15,000 nucleotides of DNA, from positions 60,880,450 to 60,895,449 of the forward strand of contig CM031604.1 in the NCBI GenBank assembly GCA_018398815.1, written 5' to 3'. This DNA is from Conus ventricosus. Its lineage: Eukaryota > Mollusca > Gastropoda > Neogastropoda > Conidae. This document shows positions 1 through 7,987 of this stretch, piece after piece. Positions within the stretch are counted from its first letter, which is position 1, and each line of letters opens with the position of its first letter. Under the pieces are notes generated by a model that saw only the letters and a list, made by a program, of their open reading frames with translations, searched no databases and was not told the origin of the DNA. The translations under genes were made by a program, and so were the position numbers.

Positions 1-2574
1 ACGACAATCACACCACCTTGTTAGTCCCTACTGACGACAATTACACCACCTTGTTAGTCCCCTACTGACGACAATTACACCACCTTGTTAGTCCCTACTG
101 ACGACAATTACACCACCTTGTTAGTCCCCTACTGACGACAATCACACCACCTTGTTAGTCCCCTGCTGACGACAATTACACCACCTTGTTAGTCCCCTAC
201 TGACGACAATTACACCACCTTGTTAGTTCCCTACTGACGACAATTACACCACCTTGTTAGTCCCCTACTGACGCCAATCACACCACCTTGTTAGTCCCCT
301 ACTGACGACAATCACACCACCTTGTTAGTCCCTACTGACGACAATCACACCCCCTTGTTAGTCCCCTATCTGACGACAATCACACCACCTTGTTAGTCCC
401 CTACTGACGCCAGTTACACCACCTTGTTAGTCCCCTACTGATGCCAATTACACCACCTTGTTAGTCCCTACTGACGACAATCACACCACCGTGTTAGTCC
501 CCTACTGACGACAATTACACCACCTTGTTAGTCCCCTACTGACGACAATTACACCACCTTGTTAGTCCCTACTGACGACAATTACACCACCTTGTTAGTC
601 CCCTACTGACGACAATCACACCACCTTGTTAGTCCCCACTGACGACAATTACACACCTTGTTAGTCCCCTACTGACGACAATTACACCACCTTGTTAGTC
701 CCTATGACGACAATCACACCACCTTGTTAGTCCCCTACTGACGACAATCACACCACCTTGTTAGTCCCTACTGACGACAATTACACCACCTTGTTCGTCC
801 CCTGCTGACGACAATTACACCACCTTGTTAGTCCCCTACTGACGACAATTACACCACCTTGTTAGTCCCCTACTGACGACAATCACACCACCTTGTTAGT
901 CCCTACTGACGACAAGTACACCCACCTTGTTGGTCCTCTACTGACGACAATTACACCCTTGTTAGTCCCCTACTGACGACAATTACACTACCTTGTTAGT
1001 CTCCTGCTGACGACAATTACACCACCTTGTTAGTCCCCTACTGACAACAATTACACCACCTTGTTAGTCCCCTACTGACGACAATCACACCACCTTGTTA
1101 GTCCCCTACCGACGACAATCACACCACCTTGTTAGCCCCCTACTGACGACAATCACACCACCGTGTTAGTCCCCTACGTGACGAAAATTACACCACCTTG
1201 TTAGTCCCTACTGACGACAATTACACCACCTTGTTAGTCCCCTGCTGACGACAATTACACCACCTTGTTAGTCCCCTACTGACGACAATTAAAACCACCT
1301 TGTTAGCCCCCTACTGACGACAATTACACCACCTTGTTAGTCCCCTACTGACGACAATTACACCACCTTGTTAGTCCCCTACTGACGACAATCACACCAC
1401 CTTGTTAGTCCCCTACTGACGACAATTACACCACCTTGTTAGTCCCCTACTGACGACAATTACACCACCTTGTTAGTCCCCTACTGACGACAATTACACC
1501 ACCTTGTTAGTCCCCTACTGACGACAATTACACCACCTTGTTCGTCCCCTACTGACGACAATTACACCACCTTGTTAGTCCCTACTGACGACAATTACAC
1601 CACCTTGTTAGTCCCCTACTGACGACAATCACACCACCTTGTTAGTCCCCTACTGACGACAAGTACACCACCTTGTTAGTCCTCTACTGACGACAATTAC
1701 ACCACCTTGTTAGTCCCCTACTGACGACAATTACACTACCTTGTTAGTCCCCTGCTGACGACAATTACACCACCTTGTTAGTCCCTACTGACAACAATTA
1801 CACCACCTTGTTAGTCCCCTACTGACGACAATCACACCACCTTGTTAGTCCCTACTGACGACAATTACACCACCTTGTTAGTCCCCTACTGACGACAATC
1901 ACACCACCTTGTTAGTCCCCTACTGACGAAAATTCACCACCTTGTTAGTCCCTACTGACGACAATCACTCCCCTTGTTAGTCCCCTGCTGACGACAATTA
2001 CACCACCTTGTTAGTCCCCTACTGACGACAATTACACCACACCTTGTTAGTCCCTACTGACGACAATTACACCACCTTGTTAGTCCCCTACTGACGACAA
2101 TTAACCACCTTGTTGGTCCCCTACTGACGACAATCACACCACCTTGTTAGTCCCCTACTGACGACAATTACACCACCTTGTTAGTCCTCTACTGACGACA
2201 ATTACACCACCTTGTTAGTCCCTACTGACGACAATTACACCACCTTGTTTGTCCCCTACTGACGACAATTACACCACCTTGTTAGTCCCCTACTGACGAC
2301 AATTACACCACCTTGTTAGTCCCCTGCTGACGACAATTACACCACCTTGTTAGTCCCCTGCCTGACGACAATTGCACCACCTTGTTAATCCCTGCTGACG
2401 ACAATCACACCACCTTGTTAGTCCCCTACTGACGACAATCACACCACCTTGGTAGTCCCTACTGACGACAATTACACCACCTTGTTAGTCCCTGCTGACG
2501 ACAATCACACCACCGTGTTAGTCCCTACAGACGACAATTACACCACCTTGTTAGTCCCCTAATGACGACAATTA
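1..2574. repeat. 34-bp minisatellite array, about 76 copies
   Basis: Head-to-tail copies of a 34-bp unit fill the left end and continue past the window edge, so the true array size is unknown. The unit begins ACGACAATTACACC and ends TTAGTCCCCTACTG. A frequent 33-bp form has CCC in place of CCCC. Other common variants are AATTAC versus AATCAC and CTACTG versus CTGCTG. Both strands carry stops in the unit (TAG and TGA on plus, TAG and TAA on minus), so it is not coding. Copies are highly alike, which implies recent homogenisation. The array ends abruptly at 2574 in unique sequence. Confidence 0.97.
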
Positions 2575-2790
2575 TCGCTAAAAGTCGAGGAGCCAGGTGA
2601 ATGAGTGAACATGTCTTCCGGATCGCACCACATCCAATCCAATGACAAGTTCCACGAACTTGTCGATAATGGTGACCTCGACTCAGTTCATCAGGGGCAT
2701 AGCTTGTGGGTTGGAAACCGAAGCTGACACTTCCACGAGCGCAGGGTAAGAAGGGCCACAGAATCTGAGATTTTTTTTAATTAATGCTGA
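2575..2790 (+). other. Unique spacer between two minisatellites with a small ORF
   Basis: This 216-bp non-repeated island separates the 34-bp and 38-bp arrays. It contains a 38-codon ORF at 2611-2727 with A at -3 of the ATG, reading MSSGSHHIQSNDKFHEL at the start and then a NGDLDSV stretch that is mildly reminiscent of the first helix of an ankyrin repeat. That resemblance is too short to trust. A reasonable splice donor match (AGG then GTAAGA, GT at 2746-2747) lies 19 bases past the stop, so it does not rescue that frame. A T8 run is at 2771-2778. No gene is called. Confidence 0.3.
2644..2664. repeat. Perfect 9-bp inverted repeat with CAC loop
   Basis: GACAAGTTC at 2644-2652 and its exact complement GAACTTGTC at 2656-2664 are separated by CAC. 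Transcribed RNA would form a tight hairpin. It could also be a dyad binding site. No T-run follows, so a terminator role is not supported. Confidence 0.75.
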
Positions 2791-3288
2791 TCAGTGAGGA
2801 GTGGAATAATGACTATAATGTTATGGAGCTAGTGAGGAGTCGGATAATGACTATAATGTTATGGAGTCAGTGAGGAGGGGGATAATGACTGTAATGTTAT
2901 GGAGTCAGTGAGGAGGGGGATAATGACTATTATGTCATGGAGTCAGTGAGGAGGGGGATAATGACTATTATGTTATGGAGTCAGTGAGGAGGGGGATAAT
3001 GACTATAATGTTATGGAGTCAGTGAGGAGGGGGATAATGACTATTATGTTTTTGGAGTCAGTGAGGAGGGGGATAATGACTATAATGTTATGGAGTCTGT
3101 GAGGAGGGGGATAATGACTATTATGTTATTTGGGGTCAGTGAGGAGGGGGATAATGACTATAATGTTATGGAGTCAGTGAGGAGGGGGATAATGACTATA
3201 ATGTTATAGAGTCAGTGAGGAGGGGGATAATGACTATTATGTTATGGAGTCAGTGAGGAGGGGGATAATGACTATTATGTTATGGAGT
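2791..3288. repeat. 38-bp minisatellite array, about 13 copies
   Basis: Tandem copies of a 38-bp unit that includes GTCAGTGAGGAGGGGGATAA and then TGACTATAATGTTATGGA. The first two copies are the most divergent (AGTGGAATAA, AGTCGGATAA), which is usual at an array edge. A main variant changes ACTATAATG to ACTATTATG. The T form makes ATAAT and ATTAT complementary around a GACT loop, giving a small hairpin in those copies. Some copies also carry TTTTTGG or TTATTTGG changes. Confidence 0.96.
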
Positions 3289-3544
3289 TCCATTGTGTTC
3301 TGAGACTGCGTGACAGGGTGGTAGCTTGGCTGACTTATGTAATATGTCCCGGCGTCAACCCGGCCGAGAGATATTGACACTTGCAGTTTTAGTCGGGAAA
3401 TCAAAACAACACTTTCAGAGACTCATCTATTACCTGGATAAAACTCGACTGTGTGGTCCCGGTCTTCCCAACCCAAGTCCACAGCAAAATCAACGTTCGA
3501 GTAGGAGTTGGTCATGTGCCTAAAACGCCTACAATTATAAGTAG
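3289..3544. other. Unique sequence, possible SINE body
   Basis: Non-repeated sequence with no convincing gene. Short frames on plus (65 and 71 codons) have no protein-like character. If the tRNA-like head at 3545-3620 is a minus-strand SINE, its tRNA-unrelated body would lie in this stretch. The 3' end of such a body, its tail and its target-site duplications are not recognisable by eye. Confidence 0.35.
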
Positions 3545-3620
3545 CTCTGATGGGACTCACGACCTCCAGCCGGGATCCGCGACGCTTACCACTGTTACCA
3601 CTGCGCCACGGCGGCCGGTA
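3545..3620 (-). mobile_element. tRNA-derived SINE head (pol III A and B boxes)
   Basis: Read on the minus strand, this segment begins GCCGCCGTGGCGCAGTGG. It contains TGGCGCAGTGG (3598-3608), an exact match to the tRNA A-box pattern TGGCNNAGTGG. About 34 bases further on is GGTCGTGAGTCCC (3552-3564), a damaged B box (consensus GGTTCGANNCC). Order, strand and spacing fit an internal RNA polymerase III promoter. The anticodon arm and acceptor pairing are not cleanly preserved, so a tRNA-derived SINE is more likely than a working tRNA gene. Such SINEs are moved by LINE machinery supplied elsewhere. Family and full length are not identified. Confidence 0.65.
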
Positions 3621-3900
3621 CTTTGGAAAGGTTTTGTTCTGATCAAAAGATGGATGTTAACAAACTGAACGAAAGAGATTAAAACCAACGTGCACGTTGC
3701 CCGGCGGATTACTAGTGATATAATAACACAATGAAAGGAACAGTAGCATGTACGAACTGGATCGATTCTTCCTTTCGGGGTACGCTTAGCTCTCTTTTTG
3801 ACCAACAAGAAAAGCGGGTTGTCTAGAATAACCAGACAATCGAGGTCATGACAGTCATCAGGCACACGAAAGCAGAGTTTACAGCAAAACTAGACAATCG
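3621..3900. other. Unique AT-leaning sequence without a gene
   Basis: No supported feature. A minus-strand frame of 102 codons (3557-3865) runs through here but ends inside the SINE head. Its C-terminal part is just the translated A-box and B-box region, so it is not called. Confidence 0.4.
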
Positions 3901-4170
3901 ATGCAACAACAGACAACGACATTGGAAAGTAAATATGAGGCAGGTATAGACAGGTGTTCCCTTGATCAGCTGGACCAAAGGATTGGCGGAAAGGATCAAA
4001 TCATTTATTTCAGTTTAACTAAAGGCATGCATCAGAATGATATTGTTCTCAGATCGAAGAAGGCGGTAGAGTTTACCACATCTCTTTTGATCAAGCTGTC
4101 GTCTTCAACGGCAGCTAATTTGCAAGACAGTGCTTCGTTGAAAACAAAGATAAAGCTGTTCCGAAAATAA
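3901..4170 (+). pseudogene. Hypothetical coding fragment, 89 codons
   Basis: An open frame from ATG to TAA in non-repeated sequence. Composition is protein-like rather than low-complexity: a Gln/Thr-rich start, then mixed polar and hydrophobic residues, ending in a basic LKTKIKLFRK. The frame is open a little further upstream, to a TAA at 3829-3831. After the stop, a second frame keeps going with protein-like text (RSTGPQIAATEMVLEIL) until the A14 run at 4250-4263, and a third continues after the run. This pattern fits a decayed coding sequence with frameshifts, or chance. No domain recognised. It may be an old transposon ORF or a host exon. Confidence 0.25.
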
Positions 4171-4180
4171 CAGATTTTAA

Positions 4181-4405
4181 TCGATCTACCGGTCCCCAGA
4201 TCGCTGCTACAGAAATGGTTCTAGAAATATTAAAAAGGACAAGAAAGTTAAAAAAAAAAAAAAGCATGTCAGTCCGGATTCAGTGTGTGAAAAGCTTTTG
4301 ACTGCTGCAACCGACATTGTTTGCAAACTAGGAACACGCCTCTACAATCGACTACTATCTGACGATCAATTACCGCCTGTTTGGACAGTGACCCAGTTAA
4401 CCTAA
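4181..4405 (+). pseudogene. Hypothetical coding fragment with Lys-rich run
   Basis: A frame without a usable ATG at its start, open from just after a TAA (4178-4180) to TAA at 4403-4405. It has a Lys-rich stretch encoded by the A14 tract, followed by protein-like sequence including HVSPDSVCEKLLTAATDIVC and then LYNRLLSDDQLPPVW. It is in a different frame from 3901-4170. The A tract is a natural slippage site that would explain the frame change. No family recognised. It could be part of the same decayed reading frame as its left neighbour. Confidence 0.25.
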
Positions 4406-5068
4406 ATTCAGTCAGAGAGGTAGACAGATGTGTGAAAACCTTCACCCGATTTTGTCTTTTAACTTCCCCTAGATTTTTTTTAAAGGATTCATTTTAAAGA
4501 ATGTATTAAAGTACTGTAACGGACAACAAACTTTTGTACCTGGGAAAATGTCTCCTTGTTTGTGCTGTGTGTTGTGTGCTGTCATTTCTGCCAGCCCATT
4601 TGGTGTTGTAAGCACCATTCGTTTGGAGTGATGGGCGTGTGTTTATTTCGTCATTGGGGAGGGGCGGAGGGGGGGGGGTCAAGAGTCGCCCTACTTGTTC
4701 GTTATGGGTTTTTTTTCAACAACTGTTCAGTTTGGCTTTATTCCAAACGGATCGACAAGTTTAGCCCCTACTTTCGATTACTTTTGTAAGTTTTTTGAAC
4801 TGTAATACCAACATCCAGGTATTTTTGAAATGTCAAAAGTATTCTATATAATGTGGCACCGAGGACTTACGCTTATTTTTTTCGAAAGTGGTATTGAGGG
4901 ACAGTTACTTGTCGTTTTGATGACTTCGAAAGAGAACGCAGACAGGCGATTGTTTTTAAAAATGGTGTCATTCAGTCTGTTCCTTACTAGTTGGTGTTCG
5001 CCAGGTATCTGTTGTTGGCGTACTATTATTCATTGTATGTACATTGTAAATTACATGGACAGTGTATT
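4406..5068. other. Unique AT-rich sequence without a supported gene
   Basis: T-rich, low in CpG, with several short frames. The longest is 84 codons at 4830-5084 on plus: hydrophobic, Cys- and Trp-rich text with no motif, as expected of chance ORFs in T-rich DNA. The one structured element is the G-run at 4656-4678, listed separately. Confidence 0.5.
4656..4678 (+). other. Canonical G-quadruplex motif
   Basis: GGGG, A, GGGG, CGGA and then ten G residues in a row. This satisfies the four-run G3+ N1-7 pattern, with the ten-G run supplying the last two runs. It stands alone in AT-rich sequence. It also includes a long homopolymer G run, where assembly or basecalling error is common. Confidence 0.7.
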
Positions 5069-5146
5069 AAGACTGTTTGGATGAGCTGTTTACAGAATTG
5101 TTAATACAAGACTGTTTAGATGAACTGTTTACAGAATTGTTAATAC
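5069..5146 (+). repeat. Two-copy 39-bp tandem duplication
   Basis: The 39-bp segment at 5069-5107 is repeated immediately at 5108-5146 with two G/A differences (TTTGGATGAGC versus TTTAGATGAAC). It ends in GAATTGTTAATAC both times. The period matches the size class of the larger minisatellites in this window, so it looks like a minisatellite seed. Confidence 0.93.
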
Positions 5147-5916
5147 GTACCTGGAGCTAGAAAATCCTGATACCAGACCAGAAACAGTGAACTAAGGGTA
5201 AAGTATGACTGCTGGATCTTGAAGGTCAAACACAGAACATTGAAACGTACCTTGTTTGTAAAAGATCCTTTGGTGTAAATACCACTGAACGAAGATTTTT
5301 AAAAAGACAAACTGAATCTCACAAACAAGCAGCAGTCACCGTTAATTGCAACAAAAGCAAAGGGATTTTTGTTGTTGTTGCTTATGTCTACCTTTTTAAC
5401 AGTGGACGCGGTCGTAAATGCCTTGAAATAATGTATAAATCATTTACTATGCTGCTTTTATGTTTTTTAAATCAGATCCTGTTTGGGCTAATTGTAACAT
5501 AAGAAACTGGCAGATTATGTGGTAACGTTGCTCTCAGATGTGTGAGAACTAAATTCAGCGCAGTTTGAGGGTTTTTTTTTGTTTGTTTGTTTGTTTGTTT
5601 TTCATCATATTCTATTTCTGGAGTCAGAATTTACGTCATTGAAGAAAGGCAAGTCGCCACAAACTATTTAGTATTTCTATTATAAAATCATTAGCCGTAG
5701 TCTTCGCCTCTAACTTTTCAATTATCTTCTTCCGCTGATTTCAGCTTTTAAACTCATACATATGAAGAGATACCTGCTGCGATATGCTGCAGAACTCTAC
5801 AAGTCCTCTTTCTATCGGCAACCCTCGTCTGGAATGGCTTACCCAATAAAATCAACCAGTCCCATCCTCTTATAGGTGTTATTGTTTTGTTTGGCTTATT
5901 TGTTTGTTTGTATGTT
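5147..5916. other. Unique AT-rich sequence with T9 and (GTTT)5 tract
   Basis: No gene is supported. Positions 5572-5600 hold T9 followed by (GTTT)5. A 37-codon frame at 5762-5875 (starting MKRYLLRYAAELYK) is protein-like but too short to call. An AATAAA is present at 5845-5850 inside that frame, with no independent sign of a transcript end. Confidence 0.5.
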
Positions 5917-6727
<811 letters not shown>

Positions 6728-6803
6728 ACACACGCGCATGCTCACGTATGCACGCATGCGCAAGCACAGGGAGAGAGTGAGTTACATACGCGCACTCTCT
6801 TTC

Positions 6804-6872
<69 letters not shown>

Positions 6873-6926
6873 ATGCACACACGCAACCATGCACGCACGC
6901 ACGTGCGCGCGCGCGCCTACACACAC

Positions 6927-6991
<65 letters not shown>
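6728..6991. repeat. Compound (CT)n-(GC)n-(CA)n microsatellite
   Basis: Starts with irregular CACGCGCATGC text, then (CT)n at about 6805-6870, a (GC)n core at 6904-6916 and (CA)n at about 6919-6991. The CT tract is a pure polypurine/polypyrimidine mirror repeat capable of triplex DNA. The GC and CA parts are Z-prone. Open frames here are Ser-Leu, His-Thr or Arg-Glu polymers. Confidence 0.96.
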
Positions 6992-6993
<2 letters not shown>

Positions 6994-7180
6994 TTGTTTT
7001 TACATTCATATATTCTTTCTTCCATTCGACTGCGGAAGAAAGGCAAACAATTTTATTTGCGTAAGTTTGTGTTCATAACTCAGTTTTGTGTTGCTGCAAC
7101 ATTTTATTTGGTAAACTTTTGGTTTAAACAAGTAAAAGGGAGCAAACTTTCTCAATGATTCAGTGACTTTTTTTTAAGTT

Positions 7181-7302
7181 GATGATGTCCACTACCACGA
7201 CGAGGACGACGACGAAGACGATGATGATGATGATGATGATTAAGATGTCGACGGCGACGACGATAATGGTGATCGTGATGATGTTGATAACGAGGATGAT
7301 GG
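7181..7302 (+). repeat. Degenerate GAY trinucleotide repeat
   Basis: A run of GAT, GAC and GAG/GAA triplets with a pure (GAT)7 core followed by TAA, then GTCGACGGCGACGACGATAATGG-like degenerate triplets. In one plus frame it would encode an Asp/Glu-rich stretch, but an in-frame TAA interrupts it. I treat it as a decaying trinucleotide microsatellite. Confidence 0.85.
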
Positions 7303-7349
7303 CATAACTGCACAGTAATCGAGCATCATGACTATAGCAATCAAATTTT

Positions 7350-7461
7350 AAAAGGTATTTTAAACAACTCCGCCAGCTAACAAGGACAAACGAACTGCAA
7401 GACAAAACACGACGCGTTTGGACCTCTCACGTCTTCTTCAGGCAAGGGAAGCAACGCTCAG
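7350..7461 (+). repeat. Left inverted arm
   Basis: The left copy begins AAAAGGTATTTTAAAC and ends CAACGCTCAG. Read on the minus strand it has the same CTGAAGA core as the right arm, but the downstream GAAA is changed to CAAA and the central stem is imperfect. It therefore looks like the more degenerate copy. Confidence 0.85.
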
Positions 7462-7506
7462 AAAAACAAAAACGAAGAAGGAACAATCACCTATCTTCTC
7501 ATATTC

Positions 7507-7735
7507 GGCGCAAGAAGGTTCGTTGAACTGCAGCGGCGCAAGAAGGTTCGTTGAACTGCAGCGGCGCAAAGAAGGTTCGTTGAACTGCAGCGGCGCAAGA
7601 AGGTTCGCTGCAGCGGCGCAAGAAGGTTCGTTGAACTGCAGCGGCGCAAGAAGGTTTGATGAACTGCAGCGGCGCAAGAAGGTTCGTTTGAACTGCAGCG
7701 GCGCAAGAAGGTTTGATGAACTGCAGCGGCGCAAG
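7507..7735 (+). repeat. 28-bp minisatellite, 8 copies plus a partial
   Basis: The unit is GGCGCAAGAAGG followed by TTCGTTGAACTGCAGC. Copies start at 7507, 7535, 7563, 7592, 7615, 7643, 7671 and 7700, with an 8-bp partial copy at 7728. Lengths are 28 or 29 bp, except the fourth (23 bp, internal deletion). Copies 6 and 8 share TTTGATGAAC in place of TTCGTTGAAC, which suggests a two-unit duplication. Each copy has a PstI site. The 28-bp period changes frame each copy. A 108-codon plus frame and two minus frames cross it and are not credited. Confidence 0.95.
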
Positions 7736-7740
7736 TTGTC

Positions 7741-7852
7741 CTGAGTGTTGTGTGTCTTGCCTGAAGAAGACCTAAGAGGTCGAAACGCGTCGCGTTTTGT
7801 CTAGCACTTCGTTTGTCCATGTTAGTAGGCGGAGGTATTTCAAATGCCTTTT
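7741..7852 (-). repeat. Right inverted arm
   Basis: The right copy of the inverted arm, from CTGAGTGTTG to CCTTTT. It retains the cleaner version of the structured core at 7761-7794. Its inner end directly follows the partial last unit of the 28-bp array. Confidence 0.85.
7761..7794 (+). ncRNA. Hammerhead-ribozyme-like core, probably degenerate
   Basis: Sequence order is CTGAAGA (7761-7767, fits CUGANGA), one extra A, GACCT (7769-7773), loop AAG, AGGTC (7777-7781, perfect complement), GAAA (7782-7785), then ACGC-GTC-GCGT, a possible 4-bp stem III ending in U, followed by U as a possible cleavage residue. This is the order of a type I hammerhead. Against it: the extra A after CUGANGA, a 3-nt stem III loop and no visible stem I. 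Hammerheads of short stem III are known in Penelope-like elements. The similarity may be ancestral, with activity lost, or coincidental. Confidence 0.3.
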
Positions 7853-7987
7853 GAAATGTCTTTGCGTTTCCGCCTGCAGTCACCTCACTCTGCGTGTAGC
7901 AATCACGTGCCGTCATCTTGTACAGAAAACGTTTTCATTAGACTTGAGCATTTCTGTGACCACCCATCAGCAGTGTCAGCAAGTGCA
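7853..7987. other. Short unique linker
   Basis: About 135 bp of non-repeated sequence between the inverted-arm element and the 42-bp array. It contains no supported feature. Confidence 0.5.

Larger units (their letters stand above)
7350..7852. mobile_element. Inverted-arm element enclosing a minisatellite
   Basis: A left arm (7350-7461) and a right arm (7741-7852) are inverted copies. The best 97 bp (7350-7446 versus the complement of 7756-7852) align without gaps with about 13 mismatches by hand count. Conserved blocks include GGACAAACGAA, AGACAAAAC, GACGCGTTT and GTCTTCTTCAGGCAAG. The outer boundary is soft: weak similarity extends a few bases out, and I see no clear target-site duplication. 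The interior is A-rich linker plus the 28-bp array. It could be a non-autonomous DNA transposon, inverted terminal repeats of a Penelope-like element, or two copies of a dispersed repeat that landed head to head. No transposase or reverse transcriptase is present. Confidence 0.7.

Noticed and set aside
1..3288. CRISPR array
   Set aside because: Repeats are contiguous, with no unique spacers between them, so these are minisatellites.
3545..3620. Functional tRNA gene on minus
   Set aside because: The B box is damaged and acceptor-stem pairing is not evident, so a tRNA-derived SINE fits better.
7181..7302. Exon encoding an acidic Asp/Glu stretch
   Set aside because: An in-frame TAA follows the (GAT)7 core and the pattern matches a degenerate trinucleotide microsatellite.
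7418..7916. Frames of 98-141 codons across the 28-bp array
   Set aside because: The 28-bp period shifts frame every copy, and the frames are by-products of stop-poor repeat sequence inside an inverted-arm element.
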